Source of the DNA: Fimbriimonadaceae bacterium
GTDB taxonomy: Bacteria; Armatimonadota; Fimbriimonadia; Fimbriimonadales; Fimbriimonadaceae
NCBI GenBank assembly: GCA_019694835.1
Contig: JAIBBE010000214.1
Span: forward strand, 56,650-120,649
DNA length: 64,000 nt
Direction: 5' to 3'
Of this stretch, positions 52,497 through 61,628 are shown piece by piece (within the stretch, counting starts at the first letter, position 1; every line of letters begins with the position of its first letter). The notes under the pieces were generated by a model, which searched no databases, was not told the DNA's origin, and saw nothing but the letters and a program-made list of their open reading frames with translations. A program made the translations under genes and the position numbers.

Positions 52497-55400
52497 ATGC
52501 TCGTCTCGCTCCTTGTCGCCATGCTGTCGAACCAGAACCCCCAACCCGTGCCGTCGCCGCGCCAATTGGCCTGGCACCAGATGGAGACCTATGCCTTCGT
52601 CCACTTCGGTCCCAACACGTTCACGAACAAAGAGTGGGGTGAGGGGAAAGAAGACCCGAAGGTATTCAATCCGACTGCGCTGGACTGCCGACAATGGGTA
52701 AAGACCTTCAAGGCGGCCGGCCTCAAGGGCGTAATCATCACCGCCAAGCACCACGATGGTTTCTGCCTTTGGCCGAGTCAGTATTCGACCCATACGGTTG
52801 CTCAAAGTGATTGGAAAGGCGGTAAGGGCGATGTCTTGCGTGAACTCTCCGATGCCTGCAAAGCCGAGGGGCTCAAGATGGGCGTTTACCTCTCGCCCTG
52901 GGATCGCAACCACCCGAGCTACGGTTCCCGCGAGTACAACCAGGTATTCGCCCGTATGCTCAAGGAAGTCCTGACCCAATATGGCCCGATCTTTGAAGTC
53001 TGGTTCGACGGCGCGAACGGTGAAGGCCCCAACGGAAAGAAGCAGCTTTACGACTGGACCCTTTTCATCGACACCGTCCGCAAGTTCCAGCCGAACGCAG
53101 TCATATTCAGCGACGCAGGGCCTGACGTCCGTTGGGTCGGCAACGAGTCGGGCTACAGTGCCGAGACATGCTGGGCAATTGTCGATGGGAAGCGCTACGT
53201 CGTGGCAACCCCGCTCTACAAAGAACTCGCCGAAGGGCAGCGCAATGGCGACGTCTGGCGTCCCGCCGAGTGCGATGTTTCGATCCGACCGGGCTGGTTC
53301 TGGCGCGAAAGTGAGAACGACAAGGTCAAGACACCGGCTCAGCTTGAAGAGCTGTACTACCGAAGCGTCGGCCAGAACGCCAGCTTCCTCCTCAACGTCC
53401 CTCCCGACACGCGCGGCCTCATTCACGAGAACGACGTGAAAGCCCTTTTCGGCTGGCGGAAGAAGCTCGCGGCCACCTTTGACGAGGACCTGGCAAAGGG
53501 CAAGAAGATCGAACTCGTCGCCAAGAACACGGTACGAGCCTGGTTTTTCAACCTGGACATGGGTGCGAAGAAGACCTTTGACCGAGTGGTGTTAAGCGAG
53601 GACATCGCGAAGGGTCAGCGGGTCGCGATGTTCAAGGTCTACGCCGACGACAAGGAGATCGCCGAGGGGACGACCATTGGGGCCAAACGCATCCTCAAGG
53701 TTCCGACCACTTCCGCCCAGAAGATCAGCGTCATGATTGGAGACTCGCGCCCGGCTCCGCTCGTGTCGCGAATCAGCATTTACGCCTCGCCCGACATCCT
53801 GGCCGACGAACTCGCGCGGATGGTGGAAAAGGACCAGAAAGCTCGAAACGCCCTGAATCTACTGTCGAACAAACCCGATATCGCCGCCATCGAGGAGATG
53901 GAGAAGATCGACAAGACCAATCTCGTCCGGATGAAGGAGATCGTCGCCAAGTACGGCGTCCCGAGCAAAACACTCGTCGGCGAAAAAGGCGCGCAAAACG
54001 CCTTCCTCCTCATCCAGCATTCCGACTCCGACCCTGCGTTCCAAGCCAAGTGCCTCAAGCTGATGGAGCCCATGTTGATGGAGGGAGAGGTGCGCAAGCA
54101 GGACTTTGCCCTCCTTACCGACCGCGTCCTTCGCGCTCAAGGCAAGCCCCAGCGCTACGGCTCACAGCTCACCGTGCTTGACGGCAAGTTCGTGATGCAG
54201 CCGACCGAGGACCCCGAGACGTTGGACCAGCGCCGCGCAGAGATGAACCTCCTGCCGATGGCGCGGTACATCGAATTCGCGACCGAGATGAACCAGGGCA
54301 AACAGCCGCCCGCCATCGACGATGAGACCAAAGCGCAGAAAGACAAGCGCATGGCCTGGTTCCGTGAGGCACGGTTCGGCATGTTCATCCACTGGGGGCT
54401 CTACGCGGTCCCAGGAGGCGTTTGGAACGGTAAGAACATTCCCGGCGCGGGTGAGTGGATTCTCAACAGCGCGCAGATCAAGGTCAAGGACTACGAACCA
54501 CTCCTCGGCCAATTCAACCCCGTCAAATTCGACGCCAAGATGTGGGTGCAAATCGCTAAAGACGCCGGGATGAAGTACATCGTCATCACCAGCAAGCACC
54601 ACGAGGGGTTTGGGTTGTGGGACTCGAAGTTCACCGAGTGGGACGTGATGGGGACGCCCTTCAAGCGCGACATCCTCGCCGAACTCGCGAAGGCCTGCAC
54701 TGAAGGCGGCATCAAGCTCTGCTTCTACCACTCGATCATGGACTGGCATCATCCCGACTATCTGCCTCGCCGCTCGTGGGACCCTCGACCGGACATCAAG
54801 CCCGACTTCGGGCGCTACGTCGCCTACATGAAAGGTCAACTGGGAGAGTTGCTGACCAAGTACGGCAATATCGGCATCCTGTGGTTCGACGGCGAGTGGG
54901 AGGCGACTTGGACCCACGATCAGGGCAAGGACCTCTACCGCTACATCCGAATGCTCCAGCCCGACATCATCGTCAACAACCGCGTCGACAAAGGCCGCGC
55001 AGGAATGGCGGGAATGAGCGAGGCGGGATTCGCAGGCGACTACGGCACGCCCGAGCAAGAAATCCCCGCGTCAGGCCTTCCCGGCGTCGATTGGGAGTCG
55101 TGCATGACCATGAACGACACCTGGGGCTTCCATCAGAACGACCACAACTGGAAGTCGGCCGACACCCTCATCAAGAACCTCGTGGACTGCGCATCCAAGG
55201 GCGGCAACTACCTGCTCAATGTCGGACCGACCCCTCTCGGCGAGATTCCCGAACCGAGCATCGAGCGGCTCGCCAAGGTTGGCGAGTGGATGCGTGTGAA
55301 CAGCAAGGTGATCTATGGCACTCATGCCGGACCGTTTGCGAAGCCGCTTGCCTGGGGTCGCGCAACCCAAACTCCCGGCAAGCTGAATCTGTTCGTGTTT

Positions 55401-56006
55401 GATAAAAGCCTGTCCAAGTTGGATATGCCTGGTTTGGAGGGCAAGCTGCTGCGCGCCGCACCGCTTGGCAACCCGTCGAAAGGGCTCGCCGTCACGAAAA
55501 CCGAAGAGGGCTGGGTCATCGATTTGGGTGACTGGAAGCCGGTGGAAGACGTGCCCGTCATCGTCGTCGAAGTCGAGGGCACGCTCAAAGCGGTGTCGAT
55601 CCCGGTACGTCCGAACCGCGAAGGCCAAGTACTGTTCGAAGCCATCGAAGCCACCACCCACGGCGGTGCACGTTACGAAAGCGATAAAAATTGCATTGGC
55701 TACTGGACCAACGCCAGCGACTTCGTGGAATGGGACGTCAAGCTGCCCGCTGGCAAATACCGCATCACGGTTGAGTATGCCTGTGAGCCCGGTTCGGAAG
55801 GCAGTACTGTCGTCATCGGGCTGGACGACGCCTCGGTCGACTTCACCGTTGCTGCGACCAAGGGATGGAGCGACTTCGTCATGAAAGACGTCGGCGAGTT
55901 CGGCATCCCGTCGGCCCGCACCGCCAAGCTCACGGTCAAGGCGAAATCCAAGCCCGGACTCGCGGTCATGAATCTGCGACGGGTCACGCTCTCGCCACTG
56001 AAATGA
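52497..56006 (+). CDS. Double alpha-L-fucosidase: GH29, DUF6624, GH29 and a C-terminal module
   Basis: 1169 residues in one chain. A short secretion-like N-terminus precedes GH29 domain one (QLAWHQMETYAFVHFGPNTF; nucleophile candidate Asp171 in VWFDGANGEG). Residues about 430-610 resemble DUF6624 (AFLLIQHSDSDPAFQ, LLTDRVLRAQGKPQRYGSQL, RRAEMNLLPMARYIEF). GH29 domain two starts near 619 (ARFGMFIHWGLYAVPGG; nucleophile candidate Asp798 in LWFDGEWE). A carbohydrate-binding-like domain ends the protein (about 1035-1169). The two fucosidase domains differ, recalling GH29 subfamilies B and A. Single-domain GH29 proteins are normally 450-600 residues. Its stop overlaps the next gene. Confidence 0.92.
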   Translation: MLVSLLVAMLSNQNPQPVPSPRQLAWHQMETYAFVHFGPNTFTNKEWGEGKEDPKVFNPTALDCRQWVKTFKAAGLKGVIITAKHHDGFCLWPSQYSTHTVAQSDWKGGKGDVLRELSDACKAEGLKMGVYLSPWDRNHPSYGSREYNQVFARMLKEVLTQYGPIFEVWFDGANGEGPNGKKQLYDWTLFIDTVRKFQPNAVIFSDAGPDVRWVGNESGYSAETCWAIVDGKRYVVATPLYKELAEGQRNGDVWRPAECDVSIRPGWFWRESENDKVKTPAQLEELYYRSVGQNASFLLNVPPDTRGLIHENDVKALFGWRKKLAATFDEDLAKGKKIELVAKNTVRAWFFNLDMGAKKTFDRVVLSEDIAKGQRVAMFKVYADDKEIAEGTTIGAKRILKVPTTSAQKISVMIGDSRPAPLVSRISIYASPDILADELARMVEKDQKARNALNLLSNKPDIAAIEEMEKIDKTNLVRMKEIVAKYGVPSKTLVGEKGAQNAFLLIQHSDSDPAFQAKCLKLMEPMLMEGEVRKQDFALLTDRVLRAQGKPQRYGSQLTVLDGKFVMQPTEDPETLDQRRAEMNLLPMARYIEFATEMNQGKQPPAIDDETKAQKDKRMAWFREARFGMFIHWGLYAVPGGVWNGKNIPGAGEWILNSAQIKVKDYEPLLGQFNPVKFDAKMWVQIAKDAGMKYIVITSKHHEGFGLWDSKFTEWDVMGTPFKRDILAELAKACTEGGIKLCFYHSIMDWHHPDYLPRRSWDPRPDIKPDFGRYVAYMKGQLGELLTKYGNIGILWFDGEWEATWTHDQGKDLYRYIRMLQPDIIVNNRVDKGRAGMAGMSEAGFAGDYGTPEQEIPASGLPGVDWESCMTMNDTWGFHQNDHNWKSADTLIKNLVDCASKGGNYLLNVGPTPLGEIPEPSIERLAKVGEWMRVNSKVIYGTHAGPFAKPLAWGRATQTPGKLNLFVFDKSLSKLDMPGLEGKLLRAAPLGNPSKGLAVTKTEEGWVIDLGDWKPVEDVPVIVVEVEGTLKAVSIPVRPNREGQVLFEAIEATTHGGARYESDKNCIGYWTNASDFVEWDVKLPAGKYRITVEYACEPGSEGSTVVIGLDDASVDFTVAATKGWSDFVMKDVGEFGIPSARTAKLTVKAKSKPGLAVMNLRRVTLSPLK

Positions 56007-56476
56007 CGCCCGAAATGCTCAGTTGGCTGAAAGACATCGCCATCGTGGCGGGCAGCGTCATCGCGCTGGTGACGTTCTTCACCGGCGCGATTGAGTACGC
56101 GCGCCAGGGCCATCAGGCGCGCGCTCAGCACTTCGTCCAGATGCGAAGGCGCTTCCTCGAAACGCCGCAATACCGCGAAATCCTCGACCTCCTCGCCACC
56201 GACGACCCCGCCCTGCGTACGGTCTCGATCCAGGAGAAGCGCAACTTCGTCGGCTTTTTGGAGGAGGTCGCGCTCATGGTCAACAGCCGAATCATTCGCC
56301 GCGAAGTCGCGCATTACATGTTCGGCTACTACGTGATCCTGTGCCAGAAGAGCCAGAACTTCTGGGTCGGCTTGGACCGCGACAGCGTGTATTGGAGCGT
56401 CTTCCGTCGCTTCGCCGCCGACATGCAATCCCTCGGCGAGCGGGGCTCGGAGCCGCCGAAGAGCCTCCGATTCTGA
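56003..56476 (+). CDS. Small membrane-anchored protein, operon with fucosidase
   Basis: 157 residues from the ATG overlapping the fucosidase stop (ATGA). One N-terminal transmembrane segment (DIAIVAGSVIALVTFFTGAI), then a helical soluble part (GHQARAQHFVQMRRRFLE). Resembles DUF4760-like membrane proteins, but only loosely; function unknown. Confidence 0.8.
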   Translation: MTPEMLSWLKDIAIVAGSVIALVTFFTGAIEYARQGHQARAQHFVQMRRRFLETPQYREILDLLATDDPALRTVSIQEKRNFVGFLEEVALMVNSRIIRREVAHYMFGYYVILCQKSQNFWVGLDRDSVYWSVFRRFAADMQSLGERGSEPPKSLRF

Positions 56477-56513
56477 CTCGGTATCGTAGGTAAGCTGGCG
56501 TCTGAGGTGCTTT

Positions 56514-57074
56514 ATGAGTTTAGTTCGGCTTGGTGTCATTTCTGTGCTTGTCTTGATCTCGGTGGCAGCTCCGACGAGCACCCAGAAGCGGACGACCGTT
56601 CAGGAGATCGTGGCGGCGAAGTTGCCCGCGTTGGGCCATCGAAACTGGATCGTCGTAGCGGACTCTGCCTATCCGCTTCAAACCGCGCCGGGCATTGAGA
56701 CCATAACGGTTGGCGAGGGACAACTTTCGGCGGTTAAACAGGCTTTGGCGGCACTGAGCAAAGCAAAACACGTTCGGCCCGTCATTTATGTCGATTCAGA
56801 GTTGGAATATGTCCCTGAATCAACCGTCGCGGGTATCAGTCGCTTTCGTAAGGATCTGCGCCAAGTCCTTAAGGGCAAGCCCGTGGAACACCTGCTCCAC
56901 GAAGACATCATTGCAAAGCTCGACGAAGCGGGAAAGACGTTCAAGGTCCTCCTCATTAAGACTCCTCATACCATGCCCTACACATCGGTGTTCTTTCAGC
57001 TCGAGTGTGGCTATTGGTCAGCGGATGCTGAGCAGAAGCTTCGAGAGGCCATGAAGGACAAGTCCGGTGGCTAA
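56514..57074 (+). CDS. Exported RbsD/FucU-like protein
   Basis: 186 residues. A signal peptide (MSLVRLGVISVLVLISVAAP) precedes an RbsD/FucU-type domain: LGHRNWIVVADSAYPL, matching the catalytic LGH and DA positions, and a C-terminal PYTSVFFQLECGYW in place of the usual PYxNIIL. Classical members are cytoplasmic ribose pyranases or fucose mutarotases; a secreted form next to a fucosidase is striking. The catalytic His is kept but the second conserved histidine region differs, so activity is uncertain. Overlaps the GH116-like gene by eight bases. Confidence 0.8.
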   Translation: MSLVRLGVISVLVLISVAAPTSTQKRTTVQEIVAAKLPALGHRNWIVVADSAYPLQTAPGIETITVGEGQLSAVKQALAALSKAKHVRPVIYVDSELEYVPESTVAGISRFRKDLRQVLKGKPVEHLLHEDIIAKLDEAGKTFKVLLIKTPHTMPYTSVFFQLECGYWSADAEQKLREAMKDKSGG

Positions 57075-59916
57075 GATCAGCCGCAGAGAGTTGCTTAAAA
57101 CAAGCGGAACCTATGTTGCCGTAGGGAGTCTAGGTGTGGCCACATTAGCAGAATCATCCGAATCTGACACCCGACTTACACTAAAACAACTTCTGGATCG
57201 TGGTCACCCCGAAGTCTACTCGGGCCAAGAGCTACAGTTTATCGGGATGCCGGTTGGCGGGCTGTTTGCGGGAACCGTCTACTTGGGTGGGGATGGACAA
57301 TTATGGAATTGGGACATCTTTAACCAAGAGCGACTGGGATGTGTTGAGCGCGAACCCACGGTCTTCTTGGGCGACACCTTAAACGCGATGGGCGGCGCCA
57401 ACTATGTCGATCCCGTTCGCCAGAAGTCGCCTTTCTTCCAGCAATTCCAGTTGATCGTGGAAGGGGAAAAGCCGAAGGTCGTGCGATTTGGCGACATTCG
57501 ATTTCGTGGCGAGTATCCAATTGGACGGGTCGCTTATGCGCAGGCTGATGCGGACGTTGAAATGACGTTGGAAGCAATGTCCCCATTCTGCCCTCTTAAT
57601 GTCGAGTCGTCTTCCTATCCGGCGACGACGATGACCTTTCAAGTCAAGAATGTCGGAGAGAAACCGCTTGATTTGAGGCTGCAGTACGTTCTTGACAACC
57701 CTGTACTTTGCTACTCAAAGCGGTCACGCTCCGACTTTGATCTCGCAGCATCGGGGACACCTGGTAACGGTTTGCTCTTTAGTGCCACGCCAAAGCCGAT
57801 CCAATCTACCCGGGACGATATCCTCTTTGAGAATTGGTCATCGGGCACTTATGGGCAATGGGTTAAGACAGGTACCGCACTCGGAGATGCCCCTCAGCGA
57901 GTTGCGAACCTTCCCACTTACATGGGCCCGGTAAAAGCAGAAACCGAGTTCGTGGTCAACACCCACCAAACCCGCAACGGCGAGGACGTCGTCGCAGGCG
58001 ACGCCCATACGGGTACCCTGACCTCCACACCGTTCGTCATCCAGCGTAACTACATTAACTTAAGAGTTGGTGGAGGAGGCCACGCTGGGCAAACCTGTGT
58101 TAACTTACTTATCGGTGGAAAGGTGGTCCGAACCGTCACGGGGCGCAACAGTAACGCGATGAACTGGGAGTCTTGGCTTGTCTCCGAGCTAGAGGGCAAG
58201 GAAGCGGTGCTACAAGTCGTCGATAATTACACAGGTGGCTGGGGTCAGATCTCGCTTGGAGAAATCGTCTTTTCGGACAAGCCCTGTTCATCAGCACCCT
58301 TGCAGAGCCTGCAAGACCATGGTTCGTTCTGCGTGCAATTGGTTAACGGTGCAAATCATGTGCAGGCGAAGAACGAGAAAGCCGAAATGGGTCGCCGATT
58401 TCGATTGGAGCCGGGCAAATCTCAAGAAGTAACTTTCGTGGTTGCTTGGCACTTTCCGAACTGCGCATCGAACCTCCCCGGAAAACGCCATTGGTACGCC
58501 TCGAAGTGGAAAGATGCCGCAGAGGTTGCAAGCGACTTGATCTCGAAGTGGTCTGATTTGCGCGATATCACACGGGCGTGGAATCGCACTTGGTATGATT
58601 CCACCCTACCTTACTGGTTCCTTGACCGCACCTTTATCAACACTTCCATTCTCGCAACCACCACCTGCTATCGCCTCGACAAGGGGCGCTTCTACTTTTG
58701 GGAGGGCGTGGGCTGCTGCGCAGGAACGTGCACGCACGTTTGGGGATATGCGCAAGCTATTGGCCGGGTCTTTCCCGAAGTCGAGCGCTATCTTCGAAGC
58801 GAGATTGATTTCGGTCTGGCTTATCGAAAGGAAACCGGCGCAATCGACTACCGGGCTGAGTACCACCAAACGGTCGCTCACGACGGCCAGGCAAGCTGCA
58901 TTTTGCGAGCCTATCGCGAACACCAGATGTCACAAGATGACCGATTCCTGCGCAGCATTTGGCCGCAGGTTAAGGGTGCGATGGAGTATCTTATCAAGCA
59001 AGATGTCAATGGCGATGGCATACTCGACGGTGCTCAGTACAATACGCTCGACACGGCTTGGTACGGTGAGATTGCGTGGATATCTTCACTTTACGTGGCT
59101 GCCCTTCGGGCTGCAGCTGCCATGGCTACTGAATTAGGCGACGCTGAATTTGGAAAGACATGCGCGGCACTCGCCGAGAGCGGGTCGACGAAGCTCGTTG
59201 CGGACTTGTTCAACGGCGAGTACTTCATCAACCATGCAGACCCTGCACATCCCGAGGCAAACAATACGCGAACCGGTTGCCATATTGATCAACTCTATGG
59301 TCAAGCATGGGCACACCAAGTTGGATTGCCGCGCGTCGTGCCCGCGAAGGAGAGCCGCATTGGGTTGAAATCACTCTTCAAATACAACTTCGTCGAGGAT
59401 GTGTGGGAATATCGCCGTAGAAACCGCGACATTCCGGGCGGAAGATGGTACGCGACACCGGGTGAACCCGGGCTCATCATGTGCAGTTTTCCCAAAGGCG
59501 GGGCGGCGGCCTCGATTGGCAAGAGTGCGGACGCTTGGGCTGTCGGCTATTTCAACGAGTGCATGTCGGGTTTTGAGTATCAGGCCGCGGCGCACATGAT
59601 CGCCGAAGGGCTCGTTGAAGAAGGACTGAGAGTTGTTCATGCGATACACGCGCGGTATCACCCCAGCAAGCGGAATCCATACAATGAGATTGAATGCAGC
59701 GATCACTATGGCCGGGCCATGGCATCTTATGGCTGCTTCGTCTCGGCATGCGGGTTCTCAGTAAACGGTCCTAAGGGCACGATGTCGTTTTCGCCAAAGG
59801 TCTCGCCGCAAAGGTTCCGATGCGCCTTCATCAACGAACGAGGATGGGGGACCTTTGAACGGGATGCCAAGGGTGAAAAGGTTCAATACGTGTTCAAGGA
59901 GGGTCAGCTCGCATGA
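57067..59916 (+). CDS. Secreted GH116-like glycosidase with Tat signal
   Basis: 949 residues from a GTG start within the previous gene. The N-terminus has a twin-arginine signal (SRRELLKTSGTYVAVGS). N-domain with GMPVGGLFAGTVYLGGDG, catalytic (DUF608) domain with FWEGVGCCAGTCTHVWGYAQ and QYNTLDTAWYGEIAWISSLY (the aspartate position of the acid/base). The central lectin-like insert (about residues 300-410) is extra. GH116 contains beta-glucosidase/xylosidase and glucosylceramidases; substrate not known. Confidence 0.9.
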   Translation: MAKISRRELLKTSGTYVAVGSLGVATLAESSESDTRLTLKQLLDRGHPEVYSGQELQFIGMPVGGLFAGTVYLGGDGQLWNWDIFNQERLGCVEREPTVFLGDTLNAMGGANYVDPVRQKSPFFQQFQLIVEGEKPKVVRFGDIRFRGEYPIGRVAYAQADADVEMTLEAMSPFCPLNVESSSYPATTMTFQVKNVGEKPLDLRLQYVLDNPVLCYSKRSRSDFDLAASGTPGNGLLFSATPKPIQSTRDDILFENWSSGTYGQWVKTGTALGDAPQRVANLPTYMGPVKAETEFVVNTHQTRNGEDVVAGDAHTGTLTSTPFVIQRNYINLRVGGGGHAGQTCVNLLIGGKVVRTVTGRNSNAMNWESWLVSELEGKEAVLQVVDNYTGGWGQISLGEIVFSDKPCSSAPLQSLQDHGSFCVQLVNGANHVQAKNEKAEMGRRFRLEPGKSQEVTFVVAWHFPNCASNLPGKRHWYASKWKDAAEVASDLISKWSDLRDITRAWNRTWYDSTLPYWFLDRTFINTSILATTTCYRLDKGRFYFWEGVGCCAGTCTHVWGYAQAIGRVFPEVERYLRSEIDFGLAYRKETGAIDYRAEYHQTVAHDGQASCILRAYREHQMSQDDRFLRSIWPQVKGAMEYLIKQDVNGDGILDGAQYNTLDTAWYGEIAWISSLYVAALRAAAAMATELGDAEFGKTCAALAESGSTKLVADLFNGEYFINHADPAHPEANNTRTGCHIDQLYGQAWAHQVGLPRVVPAKESRIGLKSLFKYNFVEDVWEYRRRNRDIPGGRWYATPGEPGLIMCSFPKGGAAASIGKSADAWAVGYFNECMSGFEYQAAAHMIAEGLVEEGLRVVHAIHARYHPSKRNPYNEIECSDHYGRAMASYGCFVSACGFSVNGPKGTMSFSPKVSPQRFRCAFINERGWGTFERDAKGEKVQYVFKEGQLA

Positions 59917-60251
59917 AGGGGATCTCCAGCCTCGGACTCCTCCGTCCGACGGTTTGGCGAGCGAGGGCCGCAGCCGTTGACTACACTCGACTCTAAACTG
60001 GCCAAATTGACCCCGTTATCGCCGTTTGCGCCCTCGATGACCGGGGTGCAGCCCCGCGCCGCGAACCCGTCAGAAAAGGTGTGGAAAACTCTTGAAATTC
60101 TCGAAAATCGAAGAAACCGAGAGGATCATGCAGGGAACGCTTCACATATCTGGGGTTCGTTGCCATTTTCCGGCCTCCTTCATCCTCACCGCCGATAGGC
60201 CCGGTATGGAATAATCCACTTTCCTTGGGCGCTAGCCCTCGTAAACCTGCT
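59917..60251. other. Gap before dnaA
   Basis: 335 bases. One DnaA-box-like TGTGGAAAA (about 60079-60087, reverse of TTTTCCACA) and a weak promoter-like GAATAAT near 60209. I find no cluster of DnaA boxes, so there is no clear replication origin here. Confidence 0.5.
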
Positions 60252-61628
60252 ATGTCGGACCAATACGCTTTAGACGATCACGATGATGAAATCCGCCTCC
60301 GAGAGGCCTGGGAACGGACGCTCAAGCGACTGAAAGAGGAGTCACCCAATGCCACATTCGAGAAATTCTACAAACCGCTGACCCCCGACATTCTCGACGA
60401 AGACACGGCCGTCATCCGCGCCCCCGGGCAGTTCGTGTACGAGTGGGTCAAGGAAAAGTACATCGGCAACCTGACGCGCGTCCTCAGCGACGAGCTCGGG
60501 ATGCAGGTTCGCATCGACCTCCGGATGACCCCGCGCGAGAAGCCCGTGGCCGACCCGGCCGGGTCGATGGTCAGCCCGATGGCGACCCAGGAGGTCGGCC
60601 GTTTCCGCCCAATCGACAAGTACCGATTCGAGACGTTCATCACCGGCCAGAGCAACCGACTCGCATTTGCGGGAGCCAAAGCCGTCTCGTCCGAGCCCGG
60701 TGCCAAGTACAATCCGTTATTCATTTATGGGGCTTCCGGACTCGGAAAGACCCACCTGCTTCATTCGATCGCACGCAAAATCCAAGAGCGAGACCCGCAG
60801 TTCTCGCTCGTCTATGTCACGGCTCAGCAGTTCGCAGAGGACTTTGTTCACGCCCTCCAAACGAACCGCATCGACCAGTTCCGGCGCTCGCAGCGCAATG
60901 TCCACCTGTGGCTGGTGGACGACGTGCAGTTCATTGCGGGCAAAGACCGAACGCAGGAAGAAATCTTCCATACGTTCAATCACCTGCAGCAGACCGGCAA
61001 GCAAATCGTGCTCTGCTCCGACCGCCCTCCCCGCGAGCTATTCCTCATGGATGACCGGCTCCGGTCGCGATTCGAGTCGGGGCTTGTCGCCGACATCCAG
61101 CCCCCGGACACCGAACTCCGCTGCGCGATCTTGCTGAGCAAGGCCAAGCAGGAGGGGGTCGAGGTCAGCCACGAAGTGGCGATGATCCTTGCTGAGTCGG
61201 TGCCGGGCAACATCCGAATTCTGGAAGGAGCCCTAACCAAACTCGTCGCCCAAGCCAGCCTGGATGACGGGGTCATCAACGCCGAACTCGCGCGGATGAT
61301 CGTCGAGAAGTACTACCAGAACGCGGGGCTTGCTCGGCCAAGCTTCAACCAGATCGTCGACGCGGTTGGCAAGCACTACAACATCCCGACCGAGGACATC
61401 AAGGGCATCTCCCGCAAGGCCCCCATCGCCCATGCCCGCCATATCGCGGTGTACGTCACGCGTGAAATTACGAAGGACTCGTGGAAGCACATCGGTGGCC
61501 TGTTCGGCGACCGCGACCACACGTCGATGATGCACGCCTACCAGAAGGTGAGCGAGCTCATGTCGCGTGACAAGGACCTCCAAGCGGCGATCAAGATGCT
61601 CATTCGCAACCTGTATCCCGAGGCCTGA
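60252..61628 (+). CDS. dnaA: Chromosomal replication initiator DnaA
   Basis: 458 residues from the ATG at 60252 (a TTG at 60225 is in frame, less likely). Domain I helical (LREAWERTLKRLKEESP), a short linker, AAA+ domain with Walker A GASGLGKT at 160-167 and Walker B LWLVDDVQFI, and C-terminal DNA-binding domain with GDRDHTSMMHAYQKV. Start site of replication; binds DnaA boxes. dnaN is not next; a DUF1611 gene overlaps by one base (TGATG). Confidence 0.97.
   Translation: MSDQYALDDHDDEIRLREAWERTLKRLKEESPNATFEKFYKPLTPDILDEDTAVIRAPGQFVYEWVKEKYIGNLTRVLSDELGMQVRIDLRMTPREKPVADPAGSMVSPMATQEVGRFRPIDKYRFETFITGQSNRLAFAGAKAVSSEPGAKYNPLFIYGASGLGKTHLLHSIARKIQERDPQFSLVYVTAQQFAEDFVHALQTNRIDQFRRSQRNVHLWLVDDVQFIAGKDRTQEEIFHTFNHLQQTGKQIVLCSDRPPRELFLMDDRLRSRFESGLVADIQPPDTELRCAILLSKAKQEGVEVSHEVAMILAESVPGNIRILEGALTKLVAQASLDDGVINAELARMIVEKYYQNAGLARPSFNQIVDAVGKHYNIPTEDIKGISRKAPIAHARHIAVYVTREITKDSWKHIGGLFGDRDHTSMMHAYQKVSELMSRDKDLQAAIKMLIRNLYPEA

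Noticed and set aside
59917..60251. oriC next to dnaA
   Set aside because: Only one imperfect DnaA box and no AT-rich unwinding element.
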